Translations under genes and position numbers: made by a program
NCBI GenBank assembly: GCA_020832285.1
Contig: JAFIFB010000110.1
Coordinates: 45,763 to 109,762, forward strand
Direction: 5' to 3'
DNA: 64,000 bases
Origin: Balneolaceae bacterium
GTDB lineage: Bacteria > Bacteroidota > Rhodothermia > Balneolales > Balneolaceae
Notes under the pieces: model-generated
What the model was told of the DNA's origin: nothing
The model's input: only the letters and a program-made list of their open reading frames with translations
The model's database searches: none
Shown: positions 52,560-60,904 of the stretch, in pieces
Layout of the letters: each line of letters opens with the position of its first letter
How positions within the stretch are numbered: position 1 is the first letter of the stretch

Positions 52560-54029
52560 ATGAACACTCTGAAAAATTACATCGGTGGAGAATGGCAGGC
52601 ATCTACAACAGATCAGTTGCAGGATGTCATCAATCCGGCTACGGGCAAGGCGATTGCATCGGTTCCAATTTCGGCCAGAAATGATGTTGAAAAAGCTATT
52701 GAAATTGCGGATGAAGCTTTTGATGGCTGGAGACGAACGCCGGTTACAAAACGGATTCAGTATCTCTTTCATTTTAAAAATTTGCTGGAAGAACACATTG
52801 AAGAACTTGCAGAGATCATAACCAACGAATGCGGGAAGACTATTAAAGAGAGTGTGGGGGAAATCCGCCGGGGAATTGAGAATGTGGAAAACGCCTGCGG
52901 GATGCCCACACTCATGCAGGGCATAAATAACGAAGATATCGCCACGGGAGTTGACGAACACATGATCCGCCAGCCGCTGGGTGTGGTAACTGCCATCACT
53001 CCATTTAACTTTCCGGCCATGATTCCGCTCTGGTTTCTGCCCTACGCAATCGCCGCAGGAAACTGTTTTATTCTGAAACCAAGTGAAAAAGTGCCGATGT
53101 CTGCCGTTAAAATTTTTGAGCTTCTCGATCAGACTGGCCTTCCTTCCGGTGTGGTTCAGTTGGTAAATGGGGATAAATCGGCTGTTGACCTGCTCCTGGA
53201 ACATCCTGCAGTGCGGGCGGTCAGTTTTGTAGGTTCTACGCCGGTAGCAAGGAAAATTTACAGTAAAGCAGCGGAGCACGGCAAGCGGGTGCAGGCACAG
53301 GGTGGGGCTAAAAATATGGTGATTGTGCTGCCCGATGCCGATATGAACATGACTACCCAAATTGTGGGAGACTCAGCCTTCGGTTGTGCAGGTCAGCGCT
53401 GCCTGGCCAACTCACTGGCCATTACCGTGGGTGATGCCCGGAAGCCGTTTACCGAAGCTATTTCAAAAAAAGCGGCCAGTTTAAAAGTGGGATACGGCCT
53501 TGAAAAAGAGACTGAAATGGGAGCTGTCATCTCGCCTCAGACACGAGAACGTGTAGAAAGTTTTGTCGAAACCGGAAAGAAGGAAGGTGCAAATGTTCTG
53601 GTAGACGGACGAGGCAAAACCGTTCCCTCTTTCGAAGATGGATACTGGAGTTTCCCCACGATCATGGATGACATTGCCCCCGACAGCTCCATCGCAAATA
53701 CCGAGATTTTTGGCCCCCTATTTGGCCTGATGCATGTGGATACGGTGGATGATGCCATCGAACTGATCAACAGTCAGGCGTTCGGAAACATGGCCTGTCT
53801 ATTTACCAGCAGCGGAGCCGCCGCGCGACAGTTCCGGTATGAAGCCAAAGCCGGGAATATCGGTATTAACATCGGGGTGGCAGCGCCAATGGCCTACTAC
53901 CCGTTTAGCGGCTGGAAAGAGAGCTTTTTCGGGGATCTCCATGCCCAGGGCAACCATGCCGTGGAATTTTACACCCAAACCAAGGTTGTGGTGGAGAGGT
54001 GGATTCGGGACTGGGATCGTAAGTTTTAA
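52560..54029 (+). CDS. mmsA: Methylmalonate-semialdehyde dehydrogenase (CoA-acylating)
   Basis: A 489-residue aldehyde dehydrogenase of the MmsA/IolA type. The oxyanion Asn is in TPFNFPAM near residue 150, the coenzyme-binding [13 protein letters not shown] near 224, and the catalytic Cys281 in CAGQRCLAN. The position of the general base Glu of ordinary ALDHs reads QGGAKN, as in CoA-acylating members. It converts malonate or methylmalonate semialdehyde to acetyl- or propionyl-CoA in valine, thymine or inositol breakdown. No other gene of those pathways is adjacent. It may use a carbon skeleton from the preceding sugar locus, but this is conjecture. G+C is back to the genome norm (30 of 60 at 52981-53040). 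Confidence 0.92.
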   Translation: MNTLKNYIGGEWQASTTDQLQDVINPATGKAIASVPISARNDVEKAIEIADEAFDGWRRTPVTKRIQYLFHFKNLLEEHIEELAEIITNECGKTIKESVGEIRRGIENVENACGMPTLMQGINNEDIATGVDEHMIRQPLGVVTAITPFNFPAMIPLWFLPYAIAAGNCFILKPSEKVPMSAVKIFELLDQTGLPSGVVQLVNGDKSAVDLLLEHPAVRAVSFVGSTPVARKIYSKAAEHGKRVQAQGGAKNMVIVLPDADMNMTTQIVGDSAFGCAGQRCLANSLAITVGDARKPFTEAISKKAASLKVGYGLEKETEMGAVISPQTRERVESFVETGKKEGANVLVDGRGKTVPSFEDGYWSFPTIMDDIAPDSSIANTEIFGPLFGLMHVDTVDDAIELINSQAFGNMACLFTSSGAAARQFRYEAKAGNIGINIGVAAPMAYYPFSGWKESFFGDLHAQGNHAVEFYTQTKVVVERWIRDWDRKF

Positions 54030-54446
54030 TAGTAATCAGCAGCATCATCATGTTGATTTCTCGCAGATTTGCGCAGATGAATCGCTGATTTTCGCTGAGG
54101 GTGGTAAATATGACACTCCATACCGAAATAATGTGCAGAGCATCAGATGGCACTTTTTAAATCTTTTCGAAGAAGTGATTCTTTATCGAATTCAGTACAA
54201 AAACATTTTGACTCTATGTTGATTTTTGTGGGTGATGAAAATAGCGCCAAAATTGTTGGTTCCTGTTTGATTTGTGTGCGCAGTACATGACAGACAGAAC
54301 AAACGAAATTATTTTAACACCAATGAACTAATGAACTTGCTTGCCCCAAAGGGGCAAAGTCAATAACATAGTGCAGCGCGCTATGTCAAGTGCATCGGCT
54401 GCAAAAGTAAGCCCTGTAAGGGCGTAATCCAGACAAAACGTTGCCC
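54030..54446. repeat. Palindromes left of second RAYT
   Basis: Gene-free. Near the RAYT lie TTGCCCC-aaa-GGGGCAA (54341-54357), ACATAG-tgcagcgcg-CTATGT (54366-54386) and GCCCT-gta-AGGGC (54411-54423), the last 24 bases before the ATG. The upstream part (54030-54340) shows nothing beyond a repeat-like phrase ctcgcagatttgcgcag near 54061. Confidence 0.8.
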
Positions 54447-54899
54447 ATGCCACAATCACTTTCCAAAGTTTACACACATATCATATTCAGCACAAAGCAC
54501 AGAAAAAATCTGATTGACGACCAGATCGAAAACGATCTTTACAATTATGCAGGGGGTATCTGCAAAGAGTTGGAATGTAATCCCGTTCAGGTAGGAGGAC
54601 ATAAAAATCACATTCACCTTTTATGCCTTCTTTCAAGAAAAGTTGCCCAGATGACATTGGTTCAGCAAGTCAAGCAGGGATCATCCAAATGGATCAAAAC
54701 CATGGGTGAACCCTATGCTGATTTCTATTGGCAGGATGGATATGGGATTTTCTCTGTATCCCCAAAACGCGTGGATACTGTGATTGAATACATTAAAAAT
54801 CAGCACATACACCATCAAAAGATGAGTTTTAAGGATGAGTACAGGAAGTTCTTAAAAAACTATGGCATTGATTTTGATGAACGATATGTGTGGGATTAA
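54447..54899 (+). CDS. REP-associated tyrosine transposase (RAYT), second copy
   Basis: A 150-residue Y1 transposase-like protein, start taken at ATG 54447 (MPQSLSKVYTHIIFSTKHR, the usual RAYT opening) rather than TTG 54441. The HUH motif is NHIHLLCLLS near residue 52, and the catalytic Tyr lies in TVIEYIKNQ near 113. The tail YGIDFDERYVW is shared with the copy at 34504. It is bracketed by palindromes: three upstream (54341-54423) and two downstream (54951-54969, 54982-54994). It likely processes such hairpins as single-stranded DNA. Confidence 0.92.
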   Translation: MPQSLSKVYTHIIFSTKHRKNLIDDQIENDLYNYAGGICKELECNPVQVGGHKNHIHLLCLLSRKVAQMTLVQQVKQGSSKWIKTMGEPYADFYWQDGYGIFSVSPKRVDTVIEYIKNQHIHHQKMSFKDEYRKFLKNYGIDFDERYVWD

Positions 54900-54950
54900 T
54901 TTGTCAGGCTTTCGCCCGCGTTGGGGCTGCCGGATGGTTTGATTTGCTGT

Positions 54951-54994
54951 CATCGCGCGCTGCACGATGTTATTGACCGGCGCTCCTTTGGAGC
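54951..54994. repeat. Palindromes right of second RAYT
   Basis: CATCG-cgcgctgca-CGATG (54951-54969) and GCTCC-ttt-GGAGC (54982-54994). The 9-base loop cgcgctgca is the exact reverse complement of the loop tgcagcgcg in the palindrome at 54366-54386, so related hairpins stand in opposite orientation on either side of the RAYT. The rest of 54900-55178 is upstream sequence of the next gene, with nothing recognised. Confidence 0.8.
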
Positions 54995-55178
54995 TGAATC
55001 ATGCAGAAACTCAGAACAATTATGAAGGTTCTATGTATCTATTGGCAGTTTAAACCTCCAGAGCTATTGCCTATTTATACAACGTGGAAATAAGTTACAC
55101 CCGGTAATTCAAACTCGCACAAATCTACATAGAGTCAATATTTTTTATCAATACAACACTTAACTAACCTTTGACAAT

Positions 55179-55874
55179 ATGAAAACAGACAGAATAATGT
55201 TGGTGGTACTTCTGACTTCAATTTTTTTGGTATTGACAGGATGCGGGGAGGGATCAGGTGAAGAGTGGCGGGGAGTGAATGGGGTGGACTATGTAGTAGT
55301 CATAGGTGTGGATGCTCTCAGTCCGGATGGTATTCAGAACGCATCAACACCTTATTTAGATTACCTTGTAGAAAACGGAGCTTCTACATTAGCAGCCCGG
55401 GCAGTGATGCCAACCAACAGCAGTCCCAACTGGGCTTCGATGATTATGGGTGCCGGGCCTGAACAGCACGGGGTAACCTCAAACAGCTGGGAGCGTGATG
55501 ATTTTGATTTGTCACCAACGGAAGTGGGGCCGGGCGGTTTTTTCCCTACAATCTTTTCTTTGTTTCCCGATCAGCGGCCTGATCTGGAAACTGTTGTTTT
55601 TTATGACTGGCCTGGATTCGGCCGCCTGTTTGAAGAGGATTTGGTGAATCTGAGCTACATGCCCGATCTCCCCCGTGACGAAACCGAAGACCGTGTAAGG
55701 TGGGCTGAAGATACGATGGAAAACGCAGTTGATTATGTGGCCGACATGCAGCCCGGCAGGGATCTTGGCCCGTTCATCAATACGTATGATACAGCTGCGA
55801 CTATTGCCTGGATTTTTGGCCTTGAAATGCCTGAATCCTGGATCGCCAGACCGGCAAAAGCGGTATTTCAATAA
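55179..55874 (+). pseudogene. Alkaline-phosphatase-superfamily lipoprotein with internal deletion
   Basis: A 231-residue lipoprotein (lipobox VLTGC, Cys22) starting as a normal nucleotide-pyrophosphatase/phosphodiesterase-like protein: first metal Asp45 in VIGVDALSPDG, nucleophile region PTNSSPNWASM near 78-88, GPEQHGVTSN. Near residue 193-196 (VADMQP/GRDLG) it jumps to the normal family C-terminus FINTYDTAATIAWIFG ... RPAKAVF. The segment that carries the second metal site (the D-x3-H and the later D-H-G and H residues), about 75-90 residues, is absent with the frame intact. It should lack catalytic activity. It precedes a second, intact superfamily member by 27 bases. Confidence 0.8.
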
Positions 55875-55901
55875 CAATCGAATATTCAACAGGTTCAGAA
55901 A

Positions 55902-56990
55902 ATGAAAAAAATCATTCTTTTAATTCTGCTTCTCTCTATTTCAGTTGTGGTTTTCGGACAGGAGAGGCAAACCGAAAACGTGTTTCTTATCACCCTTGAC
56001 GGACTGAGATGGCAGGAACTTTATACAGGGATTGATTCCGTTCTTGTACGGCATGAAGATTATGTGAGAAATATCGATCAATTGGTCGAAGATTTCTGGC
56101 ATGATGATCCGGAAGTCCGCAGAGAACTGCTGCTGCCATTTTTCTGGAATACCATCGCTGCTGAAGGCCAATTGTACGGTAATCGAGCTTATGGAAACCA
56201 TGTAGATGTATCAAATGGGCTGAATTTCTCTTATCCCGGCTATAGCGAGCTGCTGGTGGGATATGTGGATGAAAATATCAACAGTAATGCGAAGGAGTGG
56301 AATCCAAATCAAACCGTGCTGGAGTTTGTAAATAACCAGCCCGGTTTCGAAGGAAAAGTAGCAGCATTCGGGTCGTGGGATGTGTTTCCATACATCATCA
56401 ACAGTCAACGAAGCGGAATTCCGGTCAATGCCGGGTTCAGTCAGGCGGAAGGAGAGAATTTATCGGGCAGAGAGGTCTTTCTGAATGTGCTCCAGGAGCA
56501 GATTCCAAGTCCCTGGGCTACCGTCCGGCTCGATGCATTCACTCATCATTATGCCCTTGAATATATCAAAAGGGAAGAGCCGCGATTGGTATATATCGCC
56601 TATGGCGAAACCGATGATTTTGCCCATGACGGTAACTTTCAGAATTACGCCTATTCGGCACGGCAGACTGATGCATTCATTGCGGAGTTGTGGGATTATA
56701 TCCAGTCGCATCCCTTATACAGAGATAAAACCACGATGGTGATCAGCACCGATCACGGGCGGGGCACTGATCCGATTGACCACTGGAGGCACCATGGATC
56801 CGGCATTGAGGGCTCAGAAGAGATGTGGATTGCTGCAATCGGTCCCGATACACCTGCACTCGGAGTGGTAATTGAACCAATGCAGCTCTATCAAAAACAG
56901 ATTGCAAAAACCGTGGCACGGCTACTGGGCTTTGATTATGAAAACGAACGGCCTGTCGGAGAAGCGGTCGAAACGATTCTGGGTGAATAA
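55902..56990 (+). CDS. Alkaline-phosphatase/sulfatase-superfamily exported hydrolase
   Basis: A 362-residue exported protein (leader ends VVFGQ, residue 20). Superfamily metal residues are recognisable: Asp33 in ITLDGLRWQE, a candidate nucleophile Ser115 in YPGYSELL, GETDDFAHDG near 235 (Asp/His pair), STDHGRG near 284 and WRHHG near 296. No sulfatase C-x-P-x-R motif is present, so a phosphatase or phosphodiesterase is more likely than a sulfatase. It follows the truncated superfamily gene by 27 bases. A perfect 15-base inverted repeat (56996-57028) starts 5 bases after its stop. Confidence 0.85.
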   Translation: MKKIILLILLLSISVVVFGQERQTENVFLITLDGLRWQELYTGIDSVLVRHEDYVRNIDQLVEDFWHDDPEVRRELLLPFFWNTIAAEGQLYGNRAYGNHVDVSNGLNFSYPGYSELLVGYVDENINSNAKEWNPNQTVLEFVNNQPGFEGKVAAFGSWDVFPYIINSQRSGIPVNAGFSQAEGENLSGREVFLNVLQEQIPSPWATVRLDAFTHHYALEYIKREEPRLVYIAYGETDDFAHDGNFQNYAYSARQTDAFIAELWDYIQSHPLYRDKTTMVISTDHGRGTDPIDHWRHHGSGIEGSEEMWIAAIGPDTPALGVVIEPMQLYQKQIAKTVARLLGFDYENERPVGEAVETILGE

Positions 56991-57690
56991 ATCTAAGACC
57001 TCCAAGGTTTCCAAAACCTTGGAGGTCTGGAGTCGCGAAGTGCACTGGGGAAAGAATGACCTTTTGGCGCAAGTGTCCGCTTGTGATCTCTGACATTACC
57101 CATGTAATTTTTTATTTTAGTTAAAGTTTTTGATTGTGCTTTGCCCGGCCTTGAATCAATTGGCGGGAACAGGGTGGCTGATGGGTGACGTATTGAAAAA
57201 TTTCATCAGCCGTAAATAAATGTTATGAAGGAATTTAAACTAAATCGGCCTTGAAATTTTTCCGTCACTCAGCAGCACCCGCCGCAAATTGATTCACCGC
57301 CTTGATCTTTTGGTTCGTTTTGGATCAAGCCAAAATGAACAACATATTTACGTATAGCTTTAAATTATTGATCTACAACATACTTTGTTTTAAATAATAT
57401 TATTACATGGGTAATGTCAGCTTGTGACATCTCCATTAGTTATGCCTGTTGGCGCAAGCGTCTTGCGTGTGACATCCCCTTTAAATCGCATGTATCCTCT
57501 GATTCCAACACCCATCCGAAAAACTAACCGTGAGAACACATGAGTCGCTGCTGATTAATACTGGCAAAAGAGAAATCGAACGTACGATTAAATTTTTTGA
57601 TTAAAGTAGCATCGAGCAGTACTTTCAATCCTTCTTTTTCGTAATAAAACACGCAGAACAACTCCTAAAGTTAAAAAACAGCCTTTTTCC
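56991..57690. repeat. Repeat-rich gap with 18-base terminal inverted repeats
   Basis: No gene in 700 bases. Elements: inverted repeat AGACCTCCAAGGTTT / AAACCTTGGAGGTCT (56996-57010, 57014-57028); TTGGCGCAAG-type repeat (57064-57086, again 57449-57475 and 59430-59455); and a block of about 329 bases bounded by perfect 18-base inverted repeats TGACATTACCCATGTAAT (57091-57108) / ATTACATGGGTAATGTCA (57402-57419). Inside the block are the CGGCCTTGAATC core (57146-57176) and hairpin GTTC-gttttgg (57313-57340) shared with 25175-25390. Bases 57480-57690 show nothing further. Confidence 0.85.
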
Positions 57691-59391
57691 ATGCGGTTAA
57701 ACATTAAAGCTAAAAAACAAAATTCATACGATGCCATTGTAGTCGGAACCGGAATAAGCGGTGGATGGGCTGCAAAAGAGTTAACCGAAAACGGCCTGAA
57801 CACACTCGTTCTTGAGCGCGGCCGGAATGTTCGGCATGTAGAAGATTATCCAACGATGATGAAAGACCCGTGGGAACTTCCGCACGGAAACCGGCTCACA
57901 GCCGAAGAAGCCAAACATTTTGAGGTCCAGATGCGAACAGGCTACACTGTGCGCCAGGACACCAAACACTGGTGGGTGCGCGATACCGATCAGCCCTACG
58001 AGGAGGAAAAACGGTTCGACTGGATGCGCGGCTATCACGTGGGCGGAAAATCGATTATGTGGGGAAGACAGAGCCTGCGACTGGGCCCTCACGATTTTGA
58101 AGAAAATGCAAAGGACGGCTACGGGGTGGATTGGCCTATCCGGTACGAAGACCTGAAACCCTGGTACGATCATACAGAAGAATTTGCGGGTATAAGCGGG
58201 CAGGCAGAGGGATTGCCGCAAGCCCCTGATGGTATTTTTCTGCCTCCAATCGAAATGAATTGTGTGGAAAAACATGCAAGAGAAAAAATTGCAGAACACT
58301 TTTCGGGAAGAGTGCTCACCATCGGCCGGTTTGCCAATCTTACACAGCCTCACAAGGGGAGGGGATCGTGCCAGTACCGGAACCTTTGTATCAGAGGATG
58401 CCCTTATGGTGCCTATTTCAGCAGCAATGCAGCAACTCTTCCAGCAGCCGAAGAGACCGGGAATATGACGCTGCGTCCGCACTCTATCGTGAGTTCCGTG
58501 ATTTTTGATGAAGAACTGGGAAAAGCTACTGGTGTAAGGGTGGTGGATGCTGAAACTCTCGAAGAGATTGATTTTTATGCAGATGTGATTTTTCTAAACG
58601 CTTCGTGTATTGCCACGACTATGATTATGCTCAACTCGACCTCCGATCGTTTTCCGGATGGGCTGGGCAACGATTCCGGCGAACTGGGATGTAACCTGAT
58701 GGATCATCACATGGGCGCGGGGGCATCGGGAGAGATTGATGGATTTGATGATAAATATTTTTACGGAAGAAGGCCCGCCTCCATTCACATTCCGAGATAC
58801 AGGAATCTTGGGAATGAGCAGCGTGACTATCTGCGCGGGTTTCATCATCAGGGATCGGCCAGCCGTCAAAACTGGATGAGAGCAATCCGTGAACTGGTAA
58901 TTGGCAACCAGCTTAAAGAGTTTGTTCAGCGTCCCGGTATCTGGACGATGGGACTGAACGGATTCGGCGAAATGCTTCCTTATCACGAAAATCGCATGTG
59001 GCTCAATCACGATAAAAAAGACAAATGGGGAATGCCCACGGCCGTTTTTGATGTGGAATTCAAAGAAAACGAGCTGAAGATGCGTGAAGAGATGAAAAAC
59101 GATGCAGCCGAAATGCTCGAAGCCGCCGGTTTTAAAAACATCAATACATTTGATAATATCGGCGGGCCTGGATTGGGTATTCATGAAATGGGTACTGCCC
59201 GGATGGGCCATGATCCGGAAACATCTGTTCTGAACCGATGGAACCAGGTACACGCCTGCAAAAATGTGTTTGTAACCGACGGTGCCTGCATGACCTCATC
59301 TGCCAATCAAAATCCATCCCTCACCTATATGGCCATCACCGCCAGGGCAGCAAATTATGCTGCCGAGGAACTAAAAAAGGGGAATTTGTAA
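57691..59391 (+). CDS. GMC-family FAD oxidoreductase, possible glucoside 3-dehydrogenase
   Basis: A 566-residue flavoenzyme. The FAD Rossmann motif VVGTGISGGWAAKEL lies at residues 17-31, LERGRN after it, and the GMC stretch GKSIMWGRQSLR near 125. The catalytic His-Asn pair is in GIHEMGTARMG and SANQNPSLTYM near the end. A cysteine cluster C-x5-C-x3-C (SCQYRNLCIRGCPYG, about residues 229-242) is like that of Fe-S-containing GMC dehydrogenases such as glucoside 3-dehydrogenase. Such enzymes normally work with a small twin-arginine partner and a cytochrome, but neither is adjacent. No signal peptide is seen, so export would need a partner. It may supply 3-keto-glycosides for the DUF1080 enzymes 7-15 kb away. 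Confidence 0.9.
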   Translation: MRLNIKAKKQNSYDAIVVGTGISGGWAAKELTENGLNTLVLERGRNVRHVEDYPTMMKDPWELPHGNRLTAEEAKHFEVQMRTGYTVRQDTKHWWVRDTDQPYEEEKRFDWMRGYHVGGKSIMWGRQSLRLGPHDFEENAKDGYGVDWPIRYEDLKPWYDHTEEFAGISGQAEGLPQAPDGIFLPPIEMNCVEKHAREKIAEHFSGRVLTIGRFANLTQPHKGRGSCQYRNLCIRGCPYGAYFSSNAATLPAAEETGNMTLRPHSIVSSVIFDEELGKATGVRVVDAETLEEIDFYADVIFLNASCIATTMIMLNSTSDRFPDGLGNDSGELGCNLMDHHMGAGASGEIDGFDDKYFYGRRPASIHIPRYRNLGNEQRDYLRGFHHQGSASRQNWMRAIRELVIGNQLKEFVQRPGIWTMGLNGFGEMLPYHENRMWLNHDKKDKWGMPTAVFDVEFKENELKMREEMKNDAAEMLEAAGFKNINTFDNIGGPGLGIHEMGTARMGHDPETSVLNRWNQVHACKNVFVTDGACMTSSANQNPSLTYMAITARAANYAAEELKKGNL

Positions 59392-59429
59392 ACGTACATA
59401 TTAATAATTTACTGGAAAGAAAAAACCTG

Positions 59430-59495
59430 TTGGCGCAAGCGTCCCGTTTGTGACACAGAAACCAGCATCCCGCATCCCGCACCCAGTATCCCGCT
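59430..59495. repeat. Intergenic repeats between GMC gene and pyrC
   Basis: A TTGGCGCAAGCGTC-type repeat (59430-59455) matches 57449-57475, so copies flank the GMC gene. Directly after comes a short run of cATCCCGc/cACCCa units (59463-59495). Confidence 0.75.
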
Positions 59496-59587
59496 TGCAC
59501 CCCTTTAACGTTTTTTCAAAACTGAAAATCGGTTTTCACATCAAATCAGCCTATATTTGAACCCAAAACGAAAACCGCATTTTTCTG

Positions 59588-60889
59588 ATGAATCAAACCC
59601 CGAATCTCTTACTTAAAAACGTAAGGCCTGCGGGAAATGGCCACGACGGAAATAGAACAATTGACCTGCGAATCAAAGACGGAGTGATTACGGAACTGAC
59701 TCCAGAGTTGAAACAGGCCGATGGTGAAGAACTCTTTGATGCCGGCGGTGCATTCGTGAGCGGCGGATGGATGGACATGCACGTTCATTTTCGCGAGCCG
59801 GGATATGAACACAAAGAAACCATCGAAACTGGATGTCGGTCGGCCATGTTTGGCGGGTTTACCGAAGTGGCTTGTATGCCGAATACCCAGCCTGCCATCC
59901 ACACAAGAGATGTGGTGGAATTCATCAGAAATAAAGCGAAAGATCAGCTTGTGGATGTGCATCCGATCGGCTGTGTAACCAAGGATCGCAAAGGGAAATC
60001 GATCGCTGAGATGTCGGATATGAAAAATGGAGGTGCAGTCGCCTTCAGTGATGATGGTGATCCGGTCTACAACTCCCAGGTGATGCGTGTGGCACTGGAA
60101 TATTCGTCAATGCTGGGAGTACCTGTGATCAATCATGAGGAAGACCTGGACCTTTCGCGGCCGGGACACATGCACGAAGGTGAGGTTTCTGCACGGCTCG
60201 GGCTGGACGGAACCCCGTCGATCGCCGAGGAGGTGATGATTGCCCGCGACATTCTGCTGGCCGGATTTACGGGCGGACATGTTCACGTGGCTCATATCAG
60301 CACGCGAAAAGCAGCCGACCTGGTGCGAAAAGCCAAAACCGACGGCGTCAATGTAACCACAGAAGTTTGTACCCACCATTTTGATCTGACTGATGAAGAG
60401 ATTGAAAGGAGACAGTTTGATACGCATGTAAAAATGCATCCCCCGCTGCGTACACAGGATGATGTGGATGCTATGATTGAAGGCCTTGCAGACGGAACTA
60501 TCGAGGTGATCTGTACAGACCACGCCCCGCATGCTGTTGAAGAAAAAGAGGTAGAATTTATTTATGCGCCCAACGGAATCATCGGACTGGATACGGCCTG
60601 GAGCATCTGCGTGAAACGGCTCCTGAATCCGGGTGCTCTTACACTGGAACAAATTCTGGAAAAACTGATCATCAACCCGAGAAAAATTTTAAATCTTCCC
60701 GTTCCTGAGCTAAAAGAGGGAAATAAAGCGAACCTTACACTGTTTAATACAGATGAGGAGTGGGTGTATCGTTCATCTGAAGTGCGCTCGAAATCGAAAA
60801 ACTCTCCCTATATTGACGACAAGCTCTCCGGCCGGGCTGTTGCCGTTTATAACAAAGGCCGATTTGCCGTAAACAGGCTAAAAAACTGA
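59588..60889 (+). CDS. pyrC: Dihydroorotase
   Basis: A 433-residue type I dihydroorotase in the amidohydrolase superfamily. The metal motif DMHVHFREPG lies at residues 62-71, substrate and metal segments GFTEVACMPNTQPA near 97, DDGDPVYNS near 155, HVAHIST near 236, and CTDHAPHAVEEKE near 311. It closes carbamoyl-aspartate to dihydroorotate in pyrimidine synthesis. First gene of a probable operon: the DUF3857 gene starts 16 bases later. No other pyr gene is in the window. Confidence 0.95.
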   Translation: MNQTPNLLLKNVRPAGNGHDGNRTIDLRIKDGVITELTPELKQADGEELFDAGGAFVSGGWMDMHVHFREPGYEHKETIETGCRSAMFGGFTEVACMPNTQPAIHTRDVVEFIRNKAKDQLVDVHPIGCVTKDRKGKSIAEMSDMKNGGAVAFSDDGDPVYNSQVMRVALEYSSMLGVPVINHEEDLDLSRPGHMHEGEVSARLGLDGTPSIAEEVMIARDILLAGFTGGHVHVAHISTRKAADLVRKAKTDGVNVTTEVCTHHFDLTDEEIERRQFDTHVKMHPPLRTQDDVDAMIEGLADGTIEVICTDHAPHAVEEKEVEFIYAPNGIIGLDTAWSICVKRLLNPGALTLEQILEKLIINPRKILNLPVPELKEGNKANLTLFNTDEEWVYRSSEVRSKSKNSPYIDDKLSGRAVAVYNKGRFAVNRLKN

Positions 60890-60904
60890 TTGTTTGGTTG
60901 ATCT

